A stretch of DNA of 64,000 nucleotides from Robiginitomaculum sp. (GCA_015485155.1 WFUF01000025.1:124001-188000), one strand, 5' to 3'. Numbered from the stretch's first letter, positions 7,586-18,653 are shown. Made by a program: numbers and translations. Notes: generated by a model from the letters alone, not told the origin.

Positions 7586-10279
7586 ATGAAGTCATCTGGT
7601 AAAAAATCTGAAACCGGCGTCACCCCGATGATGGCGCAATATATGAGTATTCGTGAAACTGCTGGTGATGCCTTGCTGTTTTATCGGATGGGAGACTTTT
7701 ACGAACTGTTTTTTGATGATGCGGTAAAGGCAGCAGAGGCTCTGGATATTGCCCTGACCAAACGGGGCAAATACAAGGGCGAGGACATTGCCATGTGCGG
7801 TGTACCGGTAGCGTCGGCTGACAGCTATTTGATGCGACTGATCGAAAAGGGTTTCAGGGTCGCGGTCTGCGAACAGATGGAAAGTCCGGAACAGGCGAAA
7901 AAGCGCGGCTCAAAATCAGTAGTTCGGCGGCAAATGGTGCGTCTGGTAACCCCGGGAACGTTGACCGAAGATATATTGCTTGATCCAAAAACCGCCAACC
8001 GGCTGGTGGCGGTAAATTGTACCGCATCAGGACAATGGGCTCTGGCGTGGGCAGATGTTTCTACCGGTGAGTTTGTATCCATGGATTTTACCGGCAGTCA
8101 CGCAAAGGAACGATTGGTGGAATTGCTGGTGTCACTAAATCCGAGCGAGGTTTTACACCCGGCCCAAATGGAGCTTCCACTTGCGATTTTGGAACATAAT
8201 TATGCTATTACGGCAAAAGAAACCAGCTATTTTCGTGTTACATCGGAGGCTGAGACACGGCTGTCGGCCGGGTTTGGTGCCAAATCTCTTTCTGGCTTTG
8301 GCAATTTTTCCCGAGCTGAAACCGGGGCCCTGATCGCTGTTTACGAATATATCAAAAGCACGCAGGCCGGCGAGCAACCAAAGCTCAACTCTCCGGCACG
8401 TCACCATCAGGAACAGTATTTGGCTATTGATCCAGCAACACGAAATTCGCTGGAAATAACCCGTAGCGTAAAGGGAACGCGTTCGGGAAGTTTGCTGGCA
8501 GCGGTTGATCGTACTGTCTCTGCTGCCGGAGCAAGATTGCTGGCGGATCGTCTGGAGCGGCCCTCGACTGATATTGCATTGATCAATGAGCGCCTGGACG
8601 CTTGTGCCTGGCTGGTTGATGAAATTGATCTGGCCAATGATATTGCCGACCATATCAAGGGACTGCCTGATTTATCCAGATCTTTTTCCAGATTGTCTTT
8701 GGGCCGTGGCGGCCCTAGAGACCTGCTTGGGGTTGCCAGGGCAGTGCAGGCCGGTGATGCAATAAATCAAACGGTTGATCGTTTTCAAAAAACCGAAATT
8801 CCAACAGCCTTGTCCCAACACCTAAAAGCGGTTTCACTTGCTGGGTCTTTTGATCTGGCTGAATTGGTTCTGGACATTTCCAAAGCCCTTGTGAGCAATC
8901 CACCATTATTTGATCGTGAGGGCGGGTTTATCGAAACCGGCTGGTCAGCGGCTCTTGATGAATTGCGCAGTCTTAAAGATAATTCACGGCAGAAAATTGC
9001 TGCTTTGCAGGAAAAATACGCAAAAACCACAGGCGTGCCCGGACTTAAAATAAAGCATAACAACGTGCTTGGGTATTTTGTCGAGGTGACGCCGCGCCAT
9101 GGGCCAAGTCTGCTTGAAGAACCATCAGCACAATTGTTTCATCATCGCCAGACCCTGGGCAGTGCGGTGCGCTTTTCCACTGATGAGCTGTCGGCACTGG
9201 CCGCAGAGATTTTATCGGCAGCAGACCGAGCATTGTCACTGGAGCGCAGTATTTATAATGATTTGCTGGCCCGTATATTGGAGCAAAAAACCACTTTGCA
9301 GCAAATTGCCAACGGGCTTGCCTGTCTTGATGTATTGCAAGCCAGTGCCCGCTGGGCCAAAACTGAAAATGCGGTACGGCCAAAACCCATGTCAGACACA
9401 GGTTTTGATGTGGAAAAAGCCCGGCACCCGGTAGTGGAGCAGGCCTTAAAAAAGGCTGGTGAGCAAACCTTTACCCCTAATGATTGCAAATTGTGCAGCG
9501 CTCATGAGAGTGGCGCAAAACTCTTGTTTGTGACCGGGCCCAACATGGCCGGGAAATCCACATGGCTTCGACAAAATGCATTATTGGTAATCCTTATGCA
9601 GGCCGGATTCTTTGTGCCTGCAGCCTCTGCCAGAATCGGTATTGTTGATCGTCTGTTCAGTCGGGTTGGAGCTTCTGATGATTTGTCTGAGGGGCGCTCT
9701 ACATTCATGGTTGAAATGATTGAAACCGCAGCAATTTTGAATCAGGCTACGGAGCGCTCATTTGTTATTCTGGATGAAATTGGCAGGGGAACCGCCACCT
9801 GGGACGGCTTGGCTCTGGCCTGGGCAACGGCGGAACATCTGCAAGCTGTTAACAGGTGCCGGGCGTTGTTCGCAACCCATTATCACGAACTGACCGTATT
9901 GGCCAATCGGGTTTCCGGCATTGCCAATGTTTCCTTGCAGGCCCGTGAATGGAAAGGTGAACTGGTATTTTTGCATACGGTTTCTTCAGGGCCGGCCACC
10001 CGATCTTACGGAATTCAGGTGGCCCGGCTGTCTGGAATGCCGCAACAGGCTATAAAGCGCGCTACAGAAGTATTGCGCGAGCTGGAGTCAAGTAATAACA
10101 GTGCATCTTTAACCGAAGATCTGCCATTGTTTGCAGCAGCAGAAGAATTGCCAAATTCGGAGGAGTTATCAAAGGCTGAACAATTGTTGCGAGCAGCAAA
10201 TCCAGATGAAATGAGCCCGCGTGAGGCTTTGGAATTTGTCTATCAATTGCGTGAATTATCTGAACAGGAGGATGTGTGA
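7586..10279 (+). CDS. mutS: DNA mismatch repair ATPase MutS
   Basis: Recognises mismatches and starts methyl-independent or MutL-dependent repair. The mismatch-binding F-x-E motif is in GDFYELFF (Phe38, Glu40). The clamp and core domains follow, and the ABC ATPase has Walker A GPNMAGKS at about 651-658 and Walker B VILDEIGRGT at about 727-736. A helix-turn-helix follows (YGIQVARLSGMPQQAIKRA). Its 897 residues fit the family, and the C terminus keeps the usual SPREALEFVYQLREL. It starts 150 bases from the divergent maeB start, and its end overlaps the glnD start. Confidence 0.97.
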   Translation: MKSSGKKSETGVTPMMAQYMSIRETAGDALLFYRMGDFYELFFDDAVKAAEALDIALTKRGKYKGEDIAMCGVPVASADSYLMRLIEKGFRVAVCEQMESPEQAKKRGSKSVVRRQMVRLVTPGTLTEDILLDPKTANRLVAVNCTASGQWALAWADVSTGEFVSMDFTGSHAKERLVELLVSLNPSEVLHPAQMELPLAILEHNYAITAKETSYFRVTSEAETRLSAGFGAKSLSGFGNFSRAETGALIAVYEYIKSTQAGEQPKLNSPARHHQEQYLAIDPATRNSLEITRSVKGTRSGSLLAAVDRTVSAAGARLLADRLERPSTDIALINERLDACAWLVDEIDLANDIADHIKGLPDLSRSFSRLSLGRGGPRDLLGVARAVQAGDAINQTVDRFQKTEIPTALSQHLKAVSLAGSFDLAELVLDISKALVSNPPLFDREGGFIETGWSAALDELRSLKDNSRQKIAALQEKYAKTTGVPGLKIKHNNVLGYFVEVTPRHGPSLLEEPSAQLFHHRQTLGSAVRFSTDELSALAAEILSAADRALSLERSIYNDLLARILEQKTTLQQIANGLACLDVLQASARWAKTENAVRPKPMSDTGFDVEKARHPVVEQALKKAGEQTFTPNDCKLCSAHESGAKLLFVTGPNMAGKSTWLRQNALLVILMQAGFFVPAASARIGIVDRLFSRVGASDDLSEGRSTFMVEMIETAAILNQATERSFVILDEIGRGTATWDGLALAWATAEHLQAVNRCRALFATHYHELTVLANRVSGIANVSLQAREWKGELVFLHTVSSGPATRSYGIQVARLSGMPQQAIKRATEVLRELESSNNSASLTEDLPLFAAAEELPNSEELSKAEQLLRAANPDEMSPREALEFVYQLRELSEQEDV

Positions 10280-13035
10280 TCTCAAAAATAATGGGTGCTT
10301 TTGATGCGAAAGCCGCCTTGGATGAGATAAAGCGCACAATAGGTGAGGCGGAAGGTTTATCCTTGGCTCGCCCACAGGTGATTGCGGCCTTAAAACAAAT
10401 TCGCAAGGACATAAGGCAAAATGGACTGCAAACGCTGCAAAACTCAAATGACGGGCTTTTGTGCGCAAGAATCTTAGCTCTTGATCATGAAAAACTGGTG
10501 CAGATTATTTGTCAATTGGTGGCAGATGATAATGATAAGGGTTGGCCAAAGGGACTTGGTTTTTGTGCCATTGGCGGGTTTGGGCGCTCAGAGCTGGCTC
10601 CTGGGTCTGATCTGGATATTTTGTTTTTATTCAAAAGAGATACAAAATACATTCAGGAAACCATCGAGAAGGTGCTCTATTTATTGTGGGATTGCGGGCT
10701 GAAAATCGGTCATGCAAGCCGAACTTTCAAACAGGCTGTGGAGCTGGCGGTAACAGACCATACGATTGCAACAGCCATGCTGGACTTGCGGGTATTATTT
10801 GGGCCAGAGCATTTGGGAGATGATCTGGAGCGCGCTTTGCGTCGCAATTGGAGTCAGGCGAAAAATCGGAAATTCGTAGCCAGCAAGCTCGAAGAACGTG
10901 ATATTCGCCACGAAAGAAAAGGTCCCACACGTTATCTTGTGGAACCAAATGTAAAAGAAGGCAAAGGAGGCTTGCGCGATTTACAATCCCTGATCTGGAT
11001 TGCCCGGCGGGTTGAGCCCGATGCTGTCACCGCAGGCGGGAAGAATTTGAAGTTCTTTACAGCATCGGAATATCGAAGATTTCAAAAGATCAACAGGTTT
11101 TTATGGACAATTCGCTGCTGGCTGCATTTCATTTCCGGCAGAGCAGAAGACAGGCTTTCATTTGATCTGCAGCCGCAATTGGCCAAAAAGCTGAAATATC
11201 GGGAAACGGCAAGCAAGCCTGCGGTGGAACGGCTTATGAAGGCTTATTTTCTGAACGCTCGGGAAGTTGGTTTTTTAACCCGGATATTCTGCGCAAAGCT
11301 CGAAGAAAACGCCAACAAGAAATTTCCTGCTGCCAAGGGCAAATTATCGACAAAGAACCTGCAAGGCTCGTTAAAACAAGGGTTCAGGCTTGTAAACGGG
11401 CGTTTAGATTTTTCTCCAGGTGAAATTGACAATACGAATGTAGACAATCTGATAGAGCTGTTTTTTCAGGCAGATCGGCATTTACTGCAAATTCATCCTG
11501 ATGCCTTGTCGCACATTCGCAGCATATTACCGACCTTGCGGGCAGGATCACGAATCAGATCGCAAACTCGTTCAGCCTTTTTAGAGCACATCAACAATTG
11601 CCGGGACTTACAAGGCACCATGCGGCTGATGAGCGAAACCGGCCTGCTTGGACGGTTATTACCTGAATTTGGCCGGATTGTGGGCCAAACGCAGTTTAAC
11701 ATGTACCACTCCTACACGGTGGATGAGCATACATTTCGGGCGTTGGGTTTTTTGCAGGACTTGCAGACGGGTCGAATGAGGATGACCGGTGTTGATATGG
11801 AGGCCCTTCTGGCCAAAACCAGTAACTGGCAGGTGTTAATCATTGCCATGTTGCTGCATGATACCGGCAAGGGGCTGGGTGATCAGGAGCAGCAAGGTGC
11901 AATTGCTACCCGCAAGGCCTGTGCGCGTCTAGGGTTGGCTCCTGCGGAAATTGATCTTGCCGGGTGGCTGGTTGAAAATCATCTGTTGTTTAGTGACATT
12001 GCACAGGGCCGGGATTTATCTGACCCTGAAACCTTGCGCCGGTTTGCAGCAAAAATAGGGTCTTTGGAGAGATTAAGGTTATTGTTTGCACTTACCGTTG
12101 CTGACATAAGAGCGGTTGGCCCTGGTGTCTGGACTGAATGGAAAGGACAGTTATTTGGTGAATTATACATAAAAACCGAACATATCCTTTTGGGCAAAAC
12201 TCAAATAGTAGATTCAGCAAAATCCGTAGACCAGATCAAGGATGAGCTACAAGCCGCATTACCGGATGATGAGTTTTGGGCACGGTGGCTGGTGGAACCA
12301 GATGAAAATTACTGGTTATCTTTTCCCAAATTTCAATTGTTGCAGCATGCTAAAATGCTACGCTCCGCATGGCAGAAAAACCAAAAATCTATAGCGCAGC
12401 TATTCTCAAATAATGATGATCAATTAACCAGCTTGGTGGTTTGGGCCAGGGACATGCCGGGACTGTTTGCTGCTCTTTGTGCCATTGCCACAGCCAGTGG
12501 TGCAGCGATTGCTTCAGCAAAAGTCATTACCACTACCAGTAAAATGGCATTTGATGTGTTCTTGTTGCACGATGGTCGAGGCGGTGCTTTTGCTGCAAAC
12601 AATCCACGGGCTCTAAAACGAATGCAGGACATGCTTGATAGATACCTTACGGATTGGGAATTACCACGGGCCTTTGCGCGGCGGCGATCAAGAAGAGAGG
12701 CGGCATTTCAGGTAATGAGCGAGGTGGTGATTGATAATGAATCATCAGAACGAGCGACATTGATTGAATGTGTTGGAGCTGATGCCCACGGCCTGTTGCG
12801 GGATCTGTCGCAAACTCTTAACCAATGTCAGGTCAATATCCATTCGGCGCACATCACCACCTATGGGGAGCGAGCTGTGGATATATTTTATGTAAATGAA
12901 CGCAATGGAGGTAAAATCCGTAATGCCCGGCGCCGGGAGTTTATTCGCCGAAAATTATTGCAGGTTCTGGATCAGTTTGAAGCTGAAAAGCAAGAGGGTC
13001 AGGTCGAACAGGCTCGGGCCAGTCGCTACAGATGA
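10276..13035 (+). CDS. glnD: bifunctional PII uridylyltransferase/uridylyl-removing enzyme
   Basis: Nitrogen sensor that uridylylates or deuridylylates PII proteins according to glutamine level. The nucleotidyltransferase motif GGFGRSELAPGSDLD is at about residues 100-114. An HD domain has LLHDTGKG at about 526-533. Two ACT domains follow in the last 200 residues (DMPGLFAALCAIATASG and DAHGLLRDLSQTLNQ). The GTG at 10276 overlaps the mutS stop by 4 bases and has AGGAGG (10266-10271) before it. An ATG at 10291 is an alternative. The order mutS-glnD-murJ is typical of Alphaproteobacteria. Confidence 0.96.
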   Translation: MISKIMGAFDAKAALDEIKRTIGEAEGLSLARPQVIAALKQIRKDIRQNGLQTLQNSNDGLLCARILALDHEKLVQIICQLVADDNDKGWPKGLGFCAIGGFGRSELAPGSDLDILFLFKRDTKYIQETIEKVLYLLWDCGLKIGHASRTFKQAVELAVTDHTIATAMLDLRVLFGPEHLGDDLERALRRNWSQAKNRKFVASKLEERDIRHERKGPTRYLVEPNVKEGKGGLRDLQSLIWIARRVEPDAVTAGGKNLKFFTASEYRRFQKINRFLWTIRCWLHFISGRAEDRLSFDLQPQLAKKLKYRETASKPAVERLMKAYFLNAREVGFLTRIFCAKLEENANKKFPAAKGKLSTKNLQGSLKQGFRLVNGRLDFSPGEIDNTNVDNLIELFFQADRHLLQIHPDALSHIRSILPTLRAGSRIRSQTRSAFLEHINNCRDLQGTMRLMSETGLLGRLLPEFGRIVGQTQFNMYHSYTVDEHTFRALGFLQDLQTGRMRMTGVDMEALLAKTSNWQVLIIAMLLHDTGKGLGDQEQQGAIATRKACARLGLAPAEIDLAGWLVENHLLFSDIAQGRDLSDPETLRRFAAKIGSLERLRLLFALTVADIRAVGPGVWTEWKGQLFGELYIKTEHILLGKTQIVDSAKSVDQIKDELQAALPDDEFWARWLVEPDENYWLSFPKFQLLQHAKMLRSAWQKNQKSIAQLFSNNDDQLTSLVVWARDMPGLFAALCAIATASGAAIASAKVITTTSKMAFDVFLLHDGRGGAFAANNPRALKRMQDMLDRYLTDWELPRAFARRRSRREAAFQVMSEVVIDNESSERATLIECVGADAHGLLRDLSQTLNQCQVNIHSAHITTYGERAVDIFYVNERNGGKIRNARRREFIRRKLLQVLDQFEAEKQEGQVEQARASRYR

Positions 13036-14573
13036 GACTGTTTCGCGCATCCGCCATTGTCGGCAGTTTCACCCTGTTATCGCGAGTGTTAGGGTTTGTT
13101 CGTGAAATCCTGTTTGCTGCAGCTTTGGGTTCCGGGCCAATGGCCGAGGTGTTTTTGGTGGCATTTCGCTTTCCAAACCTGTTCAGGCGCTGGTTTGCCG
13201 AAGGAGCTTTTAATTCTGCGTTCTTGCCGATCTATGCGGAAAAGCTGGAACATGATGGCAAGAAAGTCGCTCAAAGGTTTGCCGGTGATACCCTGTCTGG
13301 TTTGCTTTTGGTTTTATTTGGTTTTGTCCTGGCAGCGGAAATATCAATGCCATGGTTGATGCGGGCTCTGGCTCCGGGGTTTTTGGAAGATCCGAACCTT
13401 ATGGCCAGGGCAATATTGTTCACCCAGATTACCACGCCTTATATTTTGTTCATGTCGCTGGCGGCTATGTTGGGCGGGGTTTTAAATGCCCATCATAAAT
13501 TCGTAGCCGCAGCTTTTGCTCCGGTTTTGCTAAACATTGTTTTTATTGCCATTTTATTGCGCCCCGGCATCGATCCGACACAAATGGCCCTGCATTTGAC
13601 CTATGGAACGATTGTATCTGGCGCTCTGCAGGCGGGTATTGTCTGGAGTGCTTTACGCCGGGCCGGCATTCACCTTCGTTTGCGCAAGCCCAGGCTTGAT
13701 AGTGATATGCGCAAATTATTGCGCCTTGGTATACCAGGAGCCATTGCTGCAGGAGCCGTTCAGATAAATCTGGTGGTAAGTCAGGCATTTGCCTCGTTTC
13801 AGGATGGCTCAATTGCCTGGCTGAACTATGCTGATCGCCTGTATCAATTGCCGCTGGGCGTTGTGGGTGTGGCCATGGGTGTGGCCCTGCTACCATCTTT
13901 AAGCCGGGCGGTTCGCTCTGGTAATGAAAAACAGGCATTACAGAGCCAAAACGAGGCTTTGGTGCTTGCTGCTGCCTTTACCCTGCCGGCAATGGTGGCG
14001 CTCTTTGTATTGCCGGAGTTTTTTGTCGAGGGGCTGTACTTACGCGGTGCTTTTACACCGGATGATGCAATTGCAGTTGCCAGCGCATTGAAAATTTATG
14101 CATTGGGCCTGCCAGCCTTTATTTTGATCAAGGTGTTTGCTCCTGGGTTTTTTGCCCGTCAAAACACCAAGCTGCCCATGCTGGTCGCCGTGTTTTCAAT
14201 GGTTTTGAACATTGTAATAGGAGCTGTGCTGTTTTTCCAGATCGGGTTTGTTGGACTGGCAATGGCCACCAGCATTGCCGGCTGGGTCAACGGTTTGATA
14301 TTAGGGTTTTTGCTGTGGCGCGGAGGGCTTTTTACTCCTGATGCCAAAACCGCTTCAAAACTGGTGCGTTTTGCGGCTGCAGCACTTGTAATGGGGGTAG
14401 GGCTTGTCCTGATTGCCTATCCCTTGCGTGAAGCACTTGCATTTTTACCGTTTTGGTACTTGTCGGCAGCGATTGTGGTTGGGGCTGTGGGTTTGGTTTT
14501 ATATGGTGTTGCAGCCATATGTTTTGGAGCGCTGAAGCTTTTGGATATAAGGGCGGTGTTTCGGCGCAGTTGA
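13032..14573 (+). CDS. murJ: lipid II flippase MurJ
   Basis: Polytopic inner-membrane protein of the MOP superfamily that moves lipid II to the periplasmic face for peptidoglycan synthesis. The sequence has the MviN/MurJ opening ([22 protein letters not shown]), the [12 protein letters not shown] motif, and about 14 hydrophobic helices over 513 residues. The ATG overlaps the glnD stop by 4 bases (ATGA), so translation is probably coupled. Confidence 0.96.
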   Translation: MRLFRASAIVGSFTLLSRVLGFVREILFAAALGSGPMAEVFLVAFRFPNLFRRWFAEGAFNSAFLPIYAEKLEHDGKKVAQRFAGDTLSGLLLVLFGFVLAAEISMPWLMRALAPGFLEDPNLMARAILFTQITTPYILFMSLAAMLGGVLNAHHKFVAAAFAPVLLNIVFIAILLRPGIDPTQMALHLTYGTIVSGALQAGIVWSALRRAGIHLRLRKPRLDSDMRKLLRLGIPGAIAAGAVQINLVVSQAFASFQDGSIAWLNYADRLYQLPLGVVGVAMGVALLPSLSRAVRSGNEKQALQSQNEALVLAAAFTLPAMVALFVLPEFFVEGLYLRGAFTPDDAIAVASALKIYALGLPAFILIKVFAPGFFARQNTKLPMLVAVFSMVLNIVIGAVLFFQIGFVGLAMATSIAGWVNGLILGFLLWRGGLFTPDAKTASKLVRFAAAALVMGVGLVLIAYPLREALAFLPFWYLSAAIVVGAVGLVLYGVAAICFGALKLLDIRAVFRRS

Positions 14574-14626
14574 CGAAGCGGTCATGCTTGGGCACAAGTC
14601 AAAAAAACATAACAGGATCAGGCACA

Positions 14627-15652
14627 ATGAGCCAAAATCTATCATCAGAACCAAAGCGGGTGTTTTCCGGTGTTCAACCTACAGGACAATTGCATTTGGG
14701 CAATTATCTTGGGGCAATAAAGAAATTCGTTGATTTACAGCACCAGCATCAATGCCTTTTTTGTGTGGTGGATTTGCACGCTATTACCGTGCCACAGGAA
14801 AGGGCCATGCTGGCGGCCAATAGTCGTGAAATTGCCGCCGCATTTCTTGCTGCCGGTATTGATCCGGACAAGGCGATTGTTTTTGTGCAAAGCTCGGTAC
14901 CTGCTCATGCAGAATTGGCGTGGATATTGAACTGTACGGCCCGCATGGGCTGGCTGGAGCGCATGACCCAGTTCAAAGACAAGGCTGGCAAAGATAAGGA
15001 GCGGGCCAGCGTTGGCCTGTTTGCCTATCCGGTGTTGCAGGCTGCTGATATTCTGGCATATCGGGCCACCCATGTTCCTGTTGGTGAAGATCAAAAGCAA
15101 CACCTTGAATTATCACGAGATATTGCCGAACGTTTTAACCGTGATTATGAGGCTCCTGGATTCTTCCCGTCACCAGAGCCACTGATACAAGGGCCGGGCG
15201 CCAGGATAATGAGCCTTAAAAACGGGTCGGTAAAAATGTCAAAGTCTGATCCTTCGGATTTGTCACGCATAAATATGAATGACAGCGCTGAACAAATTAC
15301 GAGAAAAATCAAAAAGGCCCGTACTGATCCGGATGGTATTCCTTCTGAGGTCGAGGGCCTTGAGGGGCGAGATGGCGCTAAAAACCTGATCGGCATTTAT
15401 GCAGCATTGGACGAGATATCGGTTCAGGATGTGCTGACAGAGTTTGCAGGACAGGGGTGGGGGCAGTTCAAACCGGCACTGGCTGAACTGGCAGTGGCAA
15501 AACTGTCTCCCGTTTCTGAAGAATTTACCCGGCTGATGAATGACACCAGGGCGCTGGATAAGGTTCTGCAGGATGGTGCTGAACGGGCCCACGCCATTTC
15601 CGAACCAATTATGGCAGAGGTTCGTAAATATATCGGTTTCTGGAAAGGCTAG
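14627..15652 (+). CDS. trpS: tryptophanyl-tRNA synthetase
   Basis: Class I aminoacyl-tRNA synthetase charging tRNA-Trp. It shows the Rossmann entry [18 protein letters not shown] (HLGN is the HIGH motif) and the KMSKS motif in [11 protein letters not shown] at about residues 203-207. The frame is open upstream into murJ, but the ATG at 14627 ([15 protein letters not shown]) gives the normal 341 residues and has AGGATCAGG just before it. It follows murJ by 53 bases and is probably part of the same transcript. Confidence 0.96.
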   Translation: MSQNLSSEPKRVFSGVQPTGQLHLGNYLGAIKKFVDLQHQHQCLFCVVDLHAITVPQERAMLAANSREIAAAFLAAGIDPDKAIVFVQSSVPAHAELAWILNCTARMGWLERMTQFKDKAGKDKERASVGLFAYPVLQAADILAYRATHVPVGEDQKQHLELSRDIAERFNRDYEAPGFFPSPEPLIQGPGARIMSLKNGSVKMSKSDPSDLSRINMNDSAEQITRKIKKARTDPDGIPSEVEGLEGRDGAKNLIGIYAALDEISVQDVLTEFAGQGWGQFKPALAELAVAKLSPVSEEFTRLMNDTRALDKVLQDGAERAHAISEPIMAEVRKYIGFWKG

Positions 15653-15730
15653 GGCCCGGGACTTGCCCTGTCCCTGGTAAATGACCATATTGAAACTTGG
15701 ACACTTTTAGGTTCTTTTCAAGGAAACCTG

Positions 15731-16765
15731 ATGCAAATTGGACAATTTATTCGCCGGATTATGTCCGGATTAACGCGGCTTGGACGGTTTATTCCTTCAC
15801 GGGAGCCTGTGGTTGAAGACGCAAGTGACAGTAAGGCAAAAGACAGATCGTATGCCATTGGCTCTCGTTGGTTGCGGATCATTGTGGGCGTGGTTGTTTT
15901 TGTGATTTTGCTGTGGCCGACAATTGCGTTTTTTACCTCAAAAATTAATGATGATATAAACCTGTCCGCCAATGCTGCTGAGGGCGAGTCGGCATCTGCT
16001 GCCATAACTATTGCGCTGATGGAGCGGGAAATAGCCACGGGTTGGGTTCCAAACGCGCCGGTTTTCATGCCAGCAGCCATGCTCAACAATATGCCAAATT
16101 TTCAAATAGGTCTGGTTAAGGCGCTGGGCAGGTTTTCATTCGAGCTTGAGGATCAATTGGGCCGCGAACGCGGCTCTTCGGCAGCAGACCCTGATCTGGA
16201 AATTGCGCGGGCGCGTCTGCAATATGAGCCGACAGTTTGGATTTTCAAACCCGGAACATTATGGCCAACGGCACCGGCTGAGGATCAGTACCGGGACGGG
16301 GTTGCAGCTCTTAAACGCTATAATGCGCGTCTGGTTGCCGGCAATGCCACCTTTGATGCCAGACCAGATAATTTGATGGCGGCACTGGATCGCATTGCTT
16401 TGGACATTGGCGCCATGTCTGCAGAATTAGACGATCACATTGATAATCGCCACAAAACTTTAGGCCTGCTGGATTTTAAGGCAGACAAGGTGTTTTACCG
16501 GGTAAAGGGCAGTTCCTATGCCTATTTTATGGTGTTGCAGGCGCTAAAATCCGATTTTTCAAATGTGATTGTCGATCGTCAGACCGGACGGCTTTATGAT
16601 GAAATGTTAAATGAATTGCGTCTGGCAGCAACCATGCGGCCATTAGTGGTGAACAATGGCACTTTGTCGGGTCAGGCCTTTCCCAATCATTTGGCCAATC
16701 AGGGATTTCATCTGTTGCGGGCACGAACCAAATTGCGTGAAATAACAGACATCTTGCGCAAATAG
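15731..16765 (+). CDS. DUF2333 family membrane protein
   Basis: A 344-residue protein of the DUF2333 family, function unknown. It has a charged N terminus, one membrane helix at about residues 50-70 (IIVGVVVFVILLWPTIAFF), and a long soluble part expected to be periplasmic. Family patterns include ATGWVPNAPVF, WIFKPG, and a C-terminal RPLVVNNGTLSGQAFPNHLANQ split over conserved blocks. The ATG at 15731 follows AAGGAAACC. It stands alone between trpS and the NifU gene. Confidence 0.85.
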   Translation: MQIGQFIRRIMSGLTRLGRFIPSREPVVEDASDSKAKDRSYAIGSRWLRIIVGVVVFVILLWPTIAFFTSKINDDINLSANAAEGESASAAITIALMEREIATGWVPNAPVFMPAAMLNNMPNFQIGLVKALGRFSFELEDQLGRERGSSAADPDLEIARARLQYEPTVWIFKPGTLWPTAPAEDQYRDGVAALKRYNARLVAGNATFDARPDNLMAALDRIALDIGAMSAELDDHIDNRHKTLGLLDFKADKVFYRVKGSSYAYFMVLQALKSDFSNVIVDRQTGRLYDEMLNELRLAATMRPLVVNNGTLSGQAFPNHLANQGFHLLRARTKLREITDILRK

Positions 16766-16827
16766 ACTTGCGAGCAGTAAAACCTGATCCTATCTGGCAT
16801 GATAACCCTTATTAGTGGAGCGCGCCC

Positions 16828-17391
16828 ATGTTTATTGAAACCGAAGCCACGCCTAATCCGGCGGTTTTGAAGTTCTTGCCAGGACGGGAGGTCTCCCCCG
16901 GCTCACCATTGGATTTTACAAGCGCATCTGATGCTAAACACTCACCACTTGCTTTGGCGCTATTTGCACAAGGTGATGTTGCCGGTGTATTTCTGGGCCC
17001 TGACTTTATTGCAATTACCAAAACCGAAAAACCGGACTGGCAACATTTGCGCCCCGCTTTGCTTGGAATCATTATGGATCATTTTCAATCCGGTGCGCCG
17101 GTAATTGCTCATGAAGGCTCTGATAGCGCCGAGCGTGTTTATGAGGGCGAAGCCGCAGATATTGTGGCCCAGATAAAGGAATTACTGGACACCCGGGTGC
17201 GTCCGGCAGTTGCCCGCGATGGTGGTGATATTGTGTTTCAGCATTTTGACATGGATAGCGGCAAGGTTTTTCTGCATATGCGGGGGGCTTGTGCGGGTTG
17301 TCCCAGCTCCTCAATGACACTAAAGCACGGAATTGAAAACCTGTTGAAACATTATGTACCTGAAGTAAGCTCGGTAGAGCAGGCAATGTAG
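16828..17391 (+). CDS. NifU-like iron-sulfur scaffold/carrier protein
   Basis: Iron-sulfur cluster carrier of the Nfu type, delivering clusters to target enzymes. The N-terminal Nfu_N domain opens MFIETEATPNPAVLKFLPGR. The C-terminal NifU domain (from about residue 110) has VRPAVARDGGDIVF and the cluster-binding CxxC in GACAGCPSSSMTLK. Length is 187 residues. It is followed 9 bases later by the nitroreductase gene. The position downstream of trpS matches other alphaproteobacterial genomes. Confidence 0.92.
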   Translation: MFIETEATPNPAVLKFLPGREVSPGSPLDFTSASDAKHSPLALALFAQGDVAGVFLGPDFIAITKTEKPDWQHLRPALLGIIMDHFQSGAPVIAHEGSDSAERVYEGEAADIVAQIKELLDTRVRPAVARDGGDIVFQHFDMDSGKVFLHMRGACAGCPSSSMTLKHGIENLLKHYVPEVSSVEQAM

Positions 17392-17400
17392 GAACAGACA

Positions 17401-18003
17401 ATGGCACACCCCATATCAGATGCGGCACTGGATCAGATTTTCAGAAAGGCCCGTACCGCCAATGCCTGGAAAGACCGCGATGTGCCAGAGGTTCTGGTGC
17501 GCGCCTTGTATGACCTTGCCAAAATGGGCCCGACCAGTGCCAATATCTGCCCGGCCAGATTCTTGTGGATTCGTTCCAACGAGGCAAAAGAAAGACTAAA
17601 GCCGTTTTTGATGGAGGCCAATGTTGAAAAAGTCATGCAGGCCCCGTGGACAGTGATCATGGCCTGGGATGAGAGGTTTGAAGAACAAGTGCCAAAACTT
17701 TTTCCTCACAATCCTGATGCCAAAAACTGGTTTAGTGATCCCGAAGCTCATTTTGATGCTGCATTTCGCAATGCCAACCTGCAGGGCGCGTATTTAATGC
17801 TTGCGGCGCGGGCGCTGGGTTTGGATTGCGGGCCGATGTCGGGTTTTGACCGCGCTGGTGTCGATGCAGAGTTTTTTGCGTCCTCCACTAATAAGAAGCA
17901 CTGGAAGTCAAATTTTATATGTGCGCTTGGCTTTGCTGAAATGGACGCAACTTTTCCGCGATCACCCCGGCTTTCTTTTGAAGAAGCCGGTGAAATCATT
18001 TAA
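17401..18003 (+). CDS. nitroreductase family protein, malonic semialdehyde reductase-like
   Basis: FMN-dependent nitroreductase-fold enzyme closest in pattern to the RutE/HadB group, which reduces malonic semialdehyde in pyrimidine breakdown. Supporting segments are AKMGPTSANICPARFLWIRS, the FPHNPDAKNWF block, the ARALGLDCGPMSGFD block and a C-terminal FICALGF. Length is 200 residues, normal for the group. No other rut gene is nearby, so the physiological substrate cannot be told from context. Confidence 0.88.
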   Translation: MAHPISDAALDQIFRKARTANAWKDRDVPEVLVRALYDLAKMGPTSANICPARFLWIRSNEAKERLKPFLMEANVEKVMQAPWTVIMAWDERFEEQVPKLFPHNPDAKNWFSDPEAHFDAAFRNANLQGAYLMLAARALGLDCGPMSGFDRAGVDAEFFASSTNKKHWKSNFICALGFAEMDATFPRSPRLSFEEAGEII

Positions 18004-18008
18004 TTACG

Positions 18009-18653
18009 GTGGCCTTGCTTGCGATCAATACCTGTGAACAAGCCTGTTCGGTTTTGCTGCGCACGCCCGATAGGGATTTTATTCGCTCACAATCAATGAC
18101 ATTCGGACAGGATCAGGCATTAACGCAATTGGTAATGGAAGTGTTGCATGAGGCTGAAACCAGGGTAAGTGATCTGGACAAGCTGGCTGTGGCAATTGGC
18201 CCGGGCAGTTTTACCGCAGTGCGTATTGGCGTGGCATTTGCCCGGGGGCTGGCCTTAGCAGCAGGTGTTGCCAGCGTTGGGATTAATTTGCTGGAGGTTC
18301 TGGGGCAGCAGGCACAAAAACAATGCTCAGGCTTAGGCGTTGGGATAAAAAGCGTGGGTCGAGGTGGCTGGGCATGGTGTGCAATTGGTTCGGAGCACAT
18401 TGAGCAAGAGCCAGTTTCTGCCAGTCTTGAACAGATTTTATCACAGGCCAGAGCTTTGGCTAGGGGGCGGGCTTTGCAATTTTGCGGAGATAGGATCACT
18501 GATAATGGGGGTGATATAGATAAAAAGTGTGACATGGGCGTGCTGGCTGATATAGCGATGACAGCAACAGCGCAAACCCATCGTGCAAGTCCTTGGTATT
18601 CCCGGCCTCCAGATGCTAAATTACCCGGAGGGATTGACCCGTGGCGATCCTGA
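18009..18653 (+). CDS. tsaB: tRNA threonylcarbamoyladenosine biosynthesis protein TsaB
   Basis: Non-catalytic partner of TsaD in t6A37 modification of ANN-decoding tRNAs. The ASKHA-fold opening LLAINTCEQACSVLL and the signature GPGSFTAVRIGVAFARGLAL are clear. The start is a GTG at 18009, six bases after the preceding stop. Length is 214 residues. The 3' end overlaps rimI by 13 bases, the standard tsaB-rimI pairing. Confidence 0.93.
   Translation: MALLAINTCEQACSVLLRTPDRDFIRSQSMTFGQDQALTQLVMEVLHEAETRVSDLDKLAVAIGPGSFTAVRIGVAFARGLALAAGVASVGINLLEVLGQQAQKQCSGLGVGIKSVGRGGWAWCAIGSEHIEQEPVSASLEQILSQARALARGRALQFCGDRITDNGGDIDKKCDMGVLADIAMTATAQTHRASPWYSRPPDAKLPGGIDPWRS

Noticed and set aside
15651-15671. 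Terminator after trpS (AGGGC/GCCCT)
   Set aside because: The stem is short and no T-tract follows, so the support is too weak.
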